Shown here piece by piece: positions 48,501 through 60,500 of a DNA stretch of 64,000 nt (position 1 is its first letter; each line of letters starts with the position of its first letter). The notes beneath the pieces were generated by a model. The model saw nothing but the letters and a program-made list of their open reading frames with translations, did no database searches and had not been told where the DNA came from. Source of the DNA: Progne subis subis (lineage: Eukaryota; Chordata; Aves; Passeriformes; Hirundinidae); assembly GCA_022316685.1 (NCBI GenBank), contig JAKJHU010000086.1, positions 62,001 through 126,000 on the forward strand, given 5' to 3'. Made by a program: the position numbers and the translations under genes.

Positions 48501-51500
48501 CGCTGCCTTGGTGTCTTCATAGGAGATGTGGGCTCATGGTCTGATGCCTCATTGTCCCATCTGGGTGGCTAGAAACTGATGCCTTGGGAAGGCTGAGCGG
48601 GAACAGAGCCAGAGAATAAAGTAGATATTTATTGAAAGGCCTTTAGGATCCACCTTGGGCAGGACAAGAGCCTGGCCAGGGCTGCACCCAAGGTGGACAC
48701 AAAATGGTCCCAAAATGGTCCCAAAATGGCTGACCGGTCATGAGGTCTCACACTTTGATCAGTTTTGGTCCATTTGCACATTGGGGTTGAATTGCCCAAT
48801 TCCAGCTCCAGGCTGTGAGCTCCCATCCTTCTTGTTCCTCCCTCCAGCCACCCTTGTTTGTGCTTTTGGGCTGAAAGTTGTCCTTGGTGTGCAGCAGGAA
48901 AAGGATTTGTTTTGTGTCGCTGCTGTGTGCAGAGAGCTGAGTGACCCTGAGTGTGAGCTCAGAGCTGCACCCTGGGCAGCACAGAACCTGAAATACATCA
49001 AAGATAAAACTCAAGGCATCAGCCAGTGAGTGGGCAGGTGGACACTGCAGCCATTCCACACCAGCACTGCTGACTGCCCCACCAGCTCCCAGCTGCCAGC
49101 TCTTCAAAGCCCCAGAGGGACCTGCTGCTGCTTGGGGCACTGTGGGTGGGGGAATAGAGAGGCATGATGGCTGGGGACCCTGGCACAAGCCTTGTGTGCC
49201 CATCTCCACGTCCAGAGAGCTTCGTGGTGAGGATTTGTGTGTCTGCTCCTGACCTGCAGCTGGCCAGGAATGGCTCCAGCCATCTGATCAGCTTTGCTCC
49301 ACAGGGGAATTGCAGGTGATGGTGAAGGCTCGCCCCAGGCAGATGCCCGTGGGAAGTGTGAACCAAAACACTTTGGGAGCGTGGGCGGGGGAACACCTTG
49401 TCTCCATGTGGCTGGGGAACAGGAGAGGTCAGAGCGGGGATTCTCCGAATGTTGGAAGCTTTGTTTCTGACAGTTCCCCTCAATCTGCTTCTCTCTCCCT
49501 CCAAATCTGCCGCCTGTGATGCCTCCCACACCAGACTGTGGCCTTTAGTCTGTCATTCTCCTCCACAGACACCCAAAGCCACCACAGCAGCATTGTAAAG
49601 GCGAAGGGAGGAAGCAGAGCAGCAGGGTAGAGGAGTGGGAAAAACTTCAGGGAATCAGGTTGGTTGTTCTTACAGCCACAGGGGTGAAATTAAGATGATA
49701 ACTGGGAGATCTTCATTTGGTTCTTGAAAAGAAAAGCCGAAGGCAGAGAGACCTGTAACATTATGGATAAACCATTTCCTTCCATGATCTGGCATGTCCA
49801 GGGACTGCAGCCTTAGTTTCTCACATGAATCTGCGAGAACCTTGTGAGAAGGCACCAAGGACCCTGGTTCCTCTCTTTGGACCAGCAAGAGGAGGGATGA
49901 AAATACCTCTCACCAAAAGCCAAAGCCAAGCCCAGGTGCTGGGATTTGGTAAGGAGCAGTTTAGGATGTGCTGTGCAGCTCCTGGGAACTTTGGATTAAG
50001 CCAAAGATCCCAGATTGTTTGCTTTCTTTCTGTGCATGATTCTGGAATGTCCAAGATCTGACGGAGTGTTTCTTGCACCACTGTGTAGAAAACAGAGCCT
50101 TTACCTTTTTCATCACTTCCCCAAGATGTTTTTAAGTCATTGAGGGGACCTGGGGGAGGCCAAGTGGTTGTGTCTCAAAGGAGGCACCTACAGTAGGCAG
50201 AGACTGTAGAAAACAGTTGGGAGCTGGAAAAAAAAAAAGGCTGGGAATATCAATCCCTAGGCAGTGACTGTAGAAAACAGTTGGGAGCTGGAAAAAAAAA
50301 AAAGGCTGGGAGCATCAATCCCTCATTTCTGAGGAGAGCCCTTTGCACCCACCAGGCGCCGTGGGAAGTGAGCAGCCCTCAGCAGGTCGTGCTTGCCCAG
50401 GGTGGCGACCTGGCTGCAAAAAGACCTCCCCAGTTGGCCTGAAGTGTGGATGTGTGCCTGGAGAGGAGAATCAGCTGGCCTGGAAAGCCTCCTGCACCTG
50501 CACTCCAGCCACTCTGCCCTCCCAGGACCCAACAGGAGAGGCAGAGAGAAATTGTTCTTTTTCTGTAACCTGATTAGTTTCTCGCAGCTGCTTTCCACAG
50601 CCTGGTGCTCCCTTGAAATCTCATTAGGACTGGACTGTGATTGTGTGGTGGCTTGAAAAGAACTGCGAAAGGAAAAACAAAATGAGGCAAAGAGAAGGAA
50701 TATCAAGGAACTGGCAGGGCAGGGAGAGTGAGATGGTACGCACAGCAAGGGGGCATGAGAGACAACACCAAACAGAGTTCCTTGAAAGAGCTGGTGAAGC
50801 AGAGTGAGCTGTTCCCGCCTCCTTCCTCATCCTGAGGCAGCAGAGAGCAGGGTCAGGAGTGGGGATCTCTGCAGAGAGCACAAACTGCTCCCCTCTTATG
50901 AAACCAGAACTTTCTCAGATGTTTCAAATGCTCTATTTTTACCTCGAGGGTGAGAATTAGACAGGGATTTATACAGGTGGTTTTTCTCCTGGCCAGTGCA
51001 GGTGTTTCCATACCATGGGTGGCATCCCAGGGACTTGGGTGCTTTCTCAGCCCCAGCTCTGGGCTCTGCTGGCTCCTCCACCTTCTCAACGTGCTGCCAG
51101 CGAAGGGGGTTTGGCAGAGCTCAGTGCTTGTCGGCAGTGAGTGGTTCTCACGGAGCAGGGCTGCAGCAGCTGCTTCCCCGGTCCTGGGCAGCGTTGGACT
51201 GCCCATCCCAGTGTTTCATTTTAGCCACAGTGGGTGGCACGGGAATGGGAAATGCAATTAAAGAAATTCCAGCTTCTTGTCTGAATCTTGTCAAGCTGTT
51301 CTGGGGGAGCTATCCCGGGCAGTTGATTGTGTGCATGCAAGAGAGAAGGTTTGTCCTTCCAGCCCTTCCCAAGGAAATTTCCTCAAGCACCCCATGATCC
51401 AGGACAAATGAACAAGAGCATCTGCCTGAAGTGCAAAATATTCTCCTCCAATTATCCTATGTGCTTCCATCCTCACCTCGTCTCTTTCCCCACCTGCTTT

Positions 51501-54500
51501 CTTCTTCCTGCACAAAGTTCCTTTAATCCCAAACACTGTAGGGAGCAGTTAAGGATTCAGCACTGAGGTGTGACATGAAGACACGACTTTGGACAAACCT
51601 GGCTTTGCTCTGCCCAGGTATTTTCCAGAGACTGTGGAAACTGGGCTGCATTTTTTTTTGCATCACAAGGTGCTTCCATGTGACTTTGCACCCAGGGCAC
51701 GTCCTGTCCCGAGAGTAGAAGAAAACTAATCAAGCAAAGAGGAGGTGGCTCCTTCCCTGAGGCGTTTTGCATAATATTTCGGAGAAGTGTTCAGTACCTT
51801 CCCCTTTAATCCATCCTGCCCCATCTGCGTGGAGCATCCCGTGTCCACATCTCTGCCTTTCCAGTAATAACCTCATCAGGGACAGTGCAGACAGACCTGT
51901 GCTTCTGCAAAGCAGAGCCTGGCTGATGTCATGTCTCGCCTCAAGGACTTTTTGCTCGGTCCTCTGGCTAATGGCTGATAACAGATGCTAAAACACACAC
52001 GTGTAGGTCTATGCCTCGCAGGGAGAGGCTCCCTGTGCTCCCACAGAAGGAGGAACAGGCACCCCGGGGCTGCACGGGAGGAGATGACATCCCTGCAGGG
52101 CAGGAAGGGACAGTACAAGGGAACATCTCTGAAGAAAGGATTTGGGGTGGTTGGCTGTCAGGAGGGTAAAAGCTGCCGTTTAGATGTCCCCACCTGCACA
52201 TGCACGGCAGCAGGAAGGAGCAGAGGTGTGGGGGAACAGGCACACAGGGATGTCAGAAGGCAGCACCGTTTTGAAAGCCCTGTCCAGTTCCCATCTGCCA
52301 GCTCCAGGGGTGAGGAGGCTGCGGCTGGGGGAGTTTGCAATCGACAGAGCAGCATTTATAGCATGACTTGTTTGACAGCTCCTGGCACGAGCACAGGACA
52401 TGGACATGGTTTTTAATAGCACGTTTGTATTATAAAAAGAACTCTGTTTCAACTGAGATTCCCTGGACAGAGGCGAAAGACATTCAGGCAAGGACGGCGC
52501 TGCCGGTGTTGCTGCAGAAGTGAAACAGATGGGAAGTTCAGTGTGTCACCTTGAAAACACAGATCACCACAGCTCTGCTCCTGCTGTCCTTGACAGCTCC
52601 CCTCGTCACTCCAGCACCACGTCCAGAAATCTCTCTCTGGAGTCTGATTTGGAGGGACGAGGACCTTGGAAGTGGAATTAAACTTATATTCTTTCAGTCT
52701 TTGTGTTGGAGAGACAGATCTCACGCAGAGCAGGGACATGAAGGTGGCCACAAATAAGGCGTCCCACACCACTCATGGGAGAACTGGGAGAAGCCTGGCA
52801 CTGCCCAGCAGTCCCTGAAGTGGTCGGTGTCGGGCACAGCACATGCTGTTAGTACCTGTCCCCTCTGTGTTGGCACCTGTCCCCTCCGCTGCCTGCCCTC
52901 GGACAGTGCTCACACATGCCATGCCTAGAGGCACATTCCTGCCCACCAGCTGTGGGCACAAGGAGCGCTGCATTCACATGTCAAGATTATTCTAAGATAC
53001 AGTGATTTCATTCAGGTCATTTATTTAGTCTTGAAGGCATCTCCAGGCTTTTTACTGCTGTTGAATGTGTTCGCTGGGATGTGGAGATGGATGTGTGGTG
53101 CAACCCAGGATTTGTCTGAGACGTTTGCAGGCTGGGAGGGTGTGTGGGGTGTCCTGGAGAGGGAAATTCTTCACCTGGGCAGGCTGTGGAGGTGTGGACA
53201 GGCTGAGCACAGCTGTGTCTGAAGGGGGGACCCTGTTTTACAGAGGAGGGAGATGGAGGAGAGGCGTCCTGGCTTGCCTTGACCTGCAGAGTATCCTCCC
53301 AGCCCCTGAAAAAAAACCACCCCATTCCTGGGTCTCTTCCAAGGGAGAACTTCTGAGAATTTCCTGAATTGCAGCATCCCTGAGAGTTTGCCTGTAATAT
53401 TTGCTTTGTTTGGCTGCGTGACTGGCAGCATGGATGCATCACATTCACGTCAGAGCACCTGAAAAGCTGTCCCTGCTTCCCAGGAAAGCAGCCTGCTTTA
53501 TTGGACTGCAGTGAGGGATTTGCTTGGAGGTGAAGAGGGAAGGGAGCTCTGTGAGTAAAAACAAATATCAGAACAATGAAAGCTAGAAAGCGACTGTCTA
53601 GGATATTAATCTCTCAGCCCCACTGTTATTTAGGATTTTTCACGGAGTGTTCTGAGCTGGAAGAGACTAAACTATCTCTCCAGCAGAGAAAAATTGAGGA
53701 AGGCGTTTCCAGGCCTCTGAGCCCTCTGTTCAGAGGTTTTCTTGCTGTTGAATGCAAAAATCACATTTTTAAATCCTTAATTTTATCCTAATTTAGGAGG
53801 CCATCTAAGACAGGCTCATCTCATGGCTTTGCTCCTCTCTTTGGCATTTGGCAGAAAGCTGTGCACTTAACACAGAAAAGGAAGCTCAGATGGGACCCCA
53901 GTGTCCCAGCCCCTCTGGATCCCAGTAATTGCACCCTTGAGAGGGGTCAGCTGAACTGAACACACAAACTTGATAAAAGCCATTTGAAAAGGATGTTTTG
54001 GCAGAGGCCAGCTGTGTTTATTTGGTCTGTGGGGTAACCTGAAAACACGTACTGTTCACTTCAAATCTTGTCATGCAAACCCTGTGAGTTTAGGCTGCTC
54101 TTCTGAAACTCAGTAGCCTTAAATTATATTTGTTCTGAACCCAGGGTGGATCTTGGTCCAGAGCAGAGATCCTAAAGCCAGATCTGACTGGAAATATGGG
54201 CTGGTTCCCCGTCTGTGAGGGCAGAGCAGCAGAGATAACCCAAGGAGCAGACATCAGGGTAGCGCACAAGGCCAGCTCCCAGATCTCCTGTGCTGGGGAC
54301 AGGCTGATTCCTGAACAAGTCTCTTTTCTTTTGGACTGAAAACATTTGGGGATTCTCTTAGAAATGACTTTTCACACAGCAAACTCTTGACTTTCAAGAA
54401 ATGAAAGGGTTTGAGAGCTCAATAAAATCCTTTTGTGGTTATTTTTTCCTTCCAATATGAAACACCCCTGCCAGCTCCCCATCCTTTTATTTCTCACAAA

Positions 54501-57500
54501 CGTTCTTTCACCGAACGTCATCCTTTCCACTAAATGTCCTCAGGTTGTGCCATCCTCTGGAATTGTGCTTCCACCAGCATCTGTGCTGCCCACACGAGGA
54601 AAACCAGGGCTGTGCTGCAGTGCCAGGCGGTGACAGTGACCAGGGGCCAGCAGGGACAGGCTGGAAATCCGCCTCGGACACGAGCACACTCAGCCAGCAG
54701 AGGCAAGGCTGCAGGGCATCCCTCAGCACGGGATAAACTCACGTGGCAGCGTTTGGGGCAGGCAGCCGTGAGGGTTTGCCTGATGGGGAGTTTGGTTTAT
54801 TATTTCATGACTGAAGTTCGACGTGATATTGCACACATGCCAACACGTGTGTGCCACCCCGCGTGGGATCCGAACGGTGTGGCCAAACTGTTGGAGCAAT
54901 TCCTCCTTCCTTCGTTAGCTCCTTCTGTTAGGAACACTAAAAATGCCTGTGCTTTCACAGAGAAGCTCACAGCCTCTGTGTGCTGCGCAGCAGATGGTGC
55001 AGTAATGGTGGAGGCGTGTTTTACAATAACCCTTTTCCACACGGGGAAACCGAGGCACGGAGAAGCCTCTTTCTGACGGCTGAGTGTCAGGGGCAGAGAA
55101 AAACTACAGGGGGGCAGGAGATGGAGAAACAGTGTCCTGAGTTTTAGGGGCTGAGCTCATCCTGCCGAGCTCCAGCTACCCAGCTTTGATGAGCGGGCTC
55201 TTCCAAGGTCAGGATGAGTAGGAGGTATTTCCAGGGGACAACCTGGACTGCTTCATATGGGAATCTCCCTCCAGAAGTCCCCACCCCCTTCTAAGGGCTG
55301 TAGGAAACTCTTGTTTTAGTCATCTTGGCAGGTGTCTACAGCTGAGTGGGATCTCAAAAATGCCCAGGGAAGGGTCTGAGCACAGTCCCACAGCTGATCA
55401 GTGCAGAACCCCGGCCATGCAAGGTTCCTCAGCGTCAGAGTGGGGATTCCTGATGGGAGCAGGTGCTGAATTCCTCAGGAGAGATTTTGGGTTAACCTCA
55501 GCCACACCAGCAGCATGGGGGAGGAAGTGGGAAGGGTGAAATCCTCCCAAAGGCCAGAGCACTTTTGTATAAATCTTGCCTCGGATAATTCTGAAAGAAA
55601 ATACATTTGTAAATGCCAAAATTTCCCTATGGGCTCCCGACAGAGAGGCAAGGGAACCAGCTCAGCTACTAAGTTCTGCCTTGTGAATAGCTGTGCTAAT
55701 AATAGCCACTGAAATTAGATCAAACCACAGGACAGTGACAATAACAGCTCAGATTTTCCAGAGGAGCTGAATGACTTGTGCACCACACCTTTTGCAAAGG
55801 CTGGCTATGAATGGCACAAGAGAAGCTCTTTAATGCTGATCTCTCCTGAAAATCTGGGCTTGACAACAAATGCTAAGCCCCTGCGACAGCTGACCCTCCA
55901 CTCTTCCAGAGTGCTGGCATTGATTATCCCAGACTTGAATGCTGAACTTTACAGCAGGACATAACGGAGCAGCCAGCCCAGAAGTGAGATGTCACCGCTG
56001 ACTCCAGTTGGGAGTTAAACGCTGATAGTGACATCTAACATGAATTTATCACCGCATTTCTGCTTGCTTTCTCCTACACCAGAGATATTACTTAGGAGGA
56101 GCTAAGTAAACTCATATGAACTCAAACGGGGTGTGCAGTGATGGGGGAGAATATGTCAAATATTGCGCTATTTTGGCCCCAACGCTGTGCCAATGCTACT
56201 TTTATTTCTCATTTTTGCATGTCTCCATCAGCACATACCCTACATCCAAGCAGTACGCAGTGTGATCCAGCACATTCAGGTGCTGGGATGGGTTCTCCCC
56301 ATCCCCTGGGTCAGGGCAGCGGCCATCCCTGTGCTTGGCTGTGTGGGCTGCTGCTGTCCTTGGCCCTGTGTCTGCCCACATCTGTTTTGAATGAACTGTA
56401 GAGGCAAAGCCACCCCTCTGAATGCACCTGCCCCATTCTCCCCGCTCAGACATCCACCAGGACCCTGTCCCTGCCACCTTTGCTCATCCCCGTGTCTAAC
56501 CAGGGTGGAGCATCAGCCTGGGGAGTGACTCGGCTGCCTGGTGGCAGAAGCTCTTCCCTCACCACCTCATTCTTATGCAAGGGACATACTGAGGACCCAC
56601 ACTCCTCTCTGTTGGCTGCCAGGGGAGCAGGGGTGAGGAAGATGAAGTGGGGCCCGTGCTCTGCCCTGCCCTGCCTGCCCCTGGCAGGACACGCTGTCCC
56701 AGGGAGGGCTGCAGCTATTTCAGCAGCACGGCTCTGCTCTAAACCAGCAGCCAGGGCAGCGTGGGGAGGGTGTGCTGCAGCCATAAAAATTCCACCGAGA
56801 TAAATCGATACGGGGAGGAGGAGAATGAGAGGGAGGATGGCAAAGTCAGGCTTTCTTCATCTCTGCACACAAAAGAGAGGGAGGCAGTGGGAGTCATGCA
56901 GGTTCAACAGGAGTGGAGGGGACCAGAGGTCCCGGCAGCAGCTCTCAGGAGCAGGTGACTGCAGCGTGCGCCAGTGGAACTGGATCTGGGGTCTGGCTCA
57001 GACAGCTGCTGAGTGCCAGACTTGTTCCTGCATGGCATTAATTAGCACCTTCTCAGGAGCAAATTGACTTGCAGCAGCGAGCGGCAGAGTGGTGGGCTAA
57101 TGGTGTGGGCTACTGCCAGCCCAATCCAGGCAGGAGCTGCCGCCCAGAACTGCCAGTTATCCATGAGCTAGGACACACTCTCTTACCACCAAAGCTGAAG
57201 GTCCTTAGTATGGTGGAAAATCTCTTTTCTGTCAGTGAAAGACTCAGGGTTTTTAACCGGTTGCACCCAGAGCTGGCAGCCCCAGCTTTCTTTTCTAATC
57301 TCCAGCAAGGGTTCCAGCAAGGACCCATGTCACTGAGACACACAAAGCAGTCACACGCAGACAAGAGATTTTTGCAAGGCAGAGGTCCTTCTAATCCCAG
57401 CTCACTGCTGAGAGAGCAGAGAAAGGAAGAAGAGCACCTCTTGTTTATTTTTACTTTTTATACATTTGTGGGTCTAGCAGAAGATTGGCTTTTTGGGGTT

Positions 57501-60500
57501 TCCACCCCTCAGCCTCAGTGGCCAGACCAATTGTCAGTTACAAGTTGTTTTCAGGTTAGAAATATGCAAACAAAGGACAGAGAATGAAAAACAAAGGATT
57601 TGTTTATGTTACATCTGTGGGAAAAGGTAGAAAACTGCTCTAATATTGTACAGTAACTAAAAGATCTGACTCCATTTATGAATTCAAAAGGCTAATAAAA
57701 AAACTCAGAAAAACTAGGGTAACAGACCCAGAGTGCTCTGAGTTTTCCTATGAACCCTTTGCAGTGGAAGTCCTGCAGCAAGGGGTGGATTGTCACTAGG
57801 TTTATGCACAGCTCTACTATTGGTCTGTGTACAAATATCTGTGTACAAATTAGGTGTGTGGCGCAGGGCTGGGCTGTACCCCAATAAAAAACAGAGAGCT
57901 GTCTGCTTGCCTTCTCTGCTAAGCTGGTGAGCAACTTTCCCTGCCTGAGATTGAAAGGTGCAGCGGAACTTAGGCTGGATTCAGCCAGCGTCCACACTGC
58001 CCCTTCATGCCTGCGCTTATAAGGAGTACTGAGTTGTCTGCCAAGAGGAAGACCAAGGTCTTGCTTGTGTGGTCCTGGTTTTCCAGGCAAGGGCCAGACC
58101 CAGCCCAGCACTAAACAAAGAGTCTTTGGCTCTTCCTAGGTGTGCCATGGATGTCCTGGCTATGAGCTAATGGTGAGCCTGGAAAGGTGTGGTTACCAAC
58201 ACGTGCTCCCAGACAGAGAGAATAAATGTTCTGTCTGTGACTGCCTGCAGACTGGAGGAGCAGGCTCTGCTTGGCCTGAATCCCTCTCAGAACACCCCAT
58301 TCCTCCTTGTCTTTCCCAGGAATACACCATTGACATCTTCTTTGCCCAGACGTGGTACGACCGGCGCCTGCGGTTCAACAGCACCTTGAAGGCGCTGACG
58401 CTGAACACCAACATGGTGAGCCGCATCTGGATCCCCGACACCTTCTTTAGGAACTCTAAACGGGCTGATTCCCACTGGATAACCACTCCTAACCAGCTCC
58501 TCCGCATCTGGAACGACGGAAAAGTGCTCTACACTCTCAGGTACATCCAGCAGGCTCTGCCGAGGAGAGAGAACAAAGAGATGGTCAAGTGGTTCTGTAA
58601 ACTGAAATTCCTTTAAAGTGTTGTCTTGGTCAGTCCAGCTGTTTTATCCTGTTAATAAAAATTTGGGTCTTTGCTCCCATAACTTCTCACTTCCATAAAG
58701 GAACCTGAAAAGTTGGCTAAACAGAAGGGCTTTTTGAAGGTGAAACCTAGATGTTTTTTTCCTCACCTTGAAAATATCCAAACATATATTTTTGGTTGGA
58801 ATGTTCCTGCAAACAGACTGATCTTCAGCAAATTAGTTCTCAAGGAAGTGAGAATGCCTCTGTCACATTTAGGTGTTGGAATCAAACCAGCTTCACCGGC
58901 TCAAAATCTCTTTCTCTCTCTTCGTGTCTCAGGCTGACAATCGAGGCTGAATGTCTGCTCCAGCTGCAGAATTTCCCAATGGACACTCACTCCTGCCCTT
59001 TGGTTTTTTCCAGTTGTGAGTATATATATTTTAAAAATAGCTTTAAAAGGTGAGCAGAGAAACCTCAGTGAAGTAATTCTTTCCTGGGGAAACCATCCTC
59101 CCTTTTAGCTACACTTTTCCACTGATTTCTGTGGCACCCTTCCTGAGACATTACCCTTCATGGCCTGCAGCATCCTCCCACTCCTGGGCTAGCAGAGGTC
59201 GTCAGGGACAGATTCACATCTCTGAGTTCCTCTTTAACTTGTTTGGATGGTTGGAGGAGATTATTTCACTGACACCCGGCCACTCTGGACACAGCACAGA
59301 CATATTCAGGTGGACAAATGGCACCCGTCCTGCCTTGCATCTTTCCCCTTCTCCCGTTCTCTGGGTGAGGCCTGGAAACGTTCTGCTCCAAAGGAGGGTT
59401 ACTCAGACCTCCCCTCTCAGTCACTGCTCATCCAGACTCTTCAGCAAAGAGGGCTTCTCATGTTATCACATCTCCTCTGGTAATTTTGCAGGGAGCCTTT
59501 CTGCACCAAGAGATCCCCGTCCCCGTGCGTGGGTGGGAAATCTGATTTAATCATCTGAGCTCGGGTTCTCCTGCTCCCCCTGCCACTGAAGAGATGCAGC
59601 TCAGAGCTCTGAGGTGCTTCAGAAGGAGGCAGCATGCTGAGGAAATCTCATCCCTTCATCTCCCACCACCCTCATTCTTTGCTAATTAGTGGTGCATGCC
59701 GTACACGCTTGATAATTAGAAACACGCTGTTAGTTAGCTGCCAAGCTCTTACTCCATCCTCCTCCGAGGGACTTTCTCCCAGGTTCCGTCCCTGCTTCAC
59801 ATCAGGCTTGTTTCTTTATCAGGAAAGCCAGAGGCAGGAGAAGCTGTGCTGAAGCCTGCAGGGCCAGGTTTTCTTCTCCATGGAGAAGGGCAAAAGGTAC
59901 AGGGAGCACACAGAGCAGCCAGGACCATGCTGGCAGCTTTGTATTCCCGGTTTACTCAGGCCTGGGATGGCACTCATGAGGTGCCAGCTGCCCCAGGGAG
60001 ATAAAACCCTTAAAGATTTCAGGCTGGTGGTGCCACAGAATCAAAGAACAGTCAGGGCTGGAAGAGGCCTTTGGAGATCATCTAGAGCAGTGCCACTGAC
60101 AGGCAGAGTCACCCAGATCAGCTTACACAGGAATGCAGCCTGGTGGGGTTTGGAATCCAGAGTTTTGACTTCAGAATCATGGGAGAGAGGCTCCACAACC
60201 TCCCTGGGCACACTGTTCCATTGCTCTGACACCCTCTAAGAAGTTCCTCCTCACACCAGCAGAGTCCTCTTGGACCAACCCACGTCTCATTCCTGGCAGT
60301 GCAGTCCTTAGAAAGGATCTGTTTCTGGCAGTGCTTCCTTTCTGGCAGGGCCTTCCCCACCCCCAGGATCTGAAGCAGCCCAGGAGGAGAGATGCAGCCC
60401 CTACTCCCATTCCATGAGGGAATGCCTCGGGGAATCTGAACAAAAGGCACCAGAAAGGCCTGCCTGGATGGTTCACGTTTGCAGAGCAGCTCTGGTGAGG

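Larger units (their letters stand above)
38202..58319 (+). other. GABRG4: GABRG4 intron 3
   Basis: 20,118 bp. Holds the 21-bp minisatellite, four antisense LTRs, A/T simple repeats, two perfect hairpins and a tandem duplication. Between these I see no exon or other gene, including the long stretches 40,420-46,840, 49,030-50,190 and 50,330-57,320. Confidence 0.75.
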
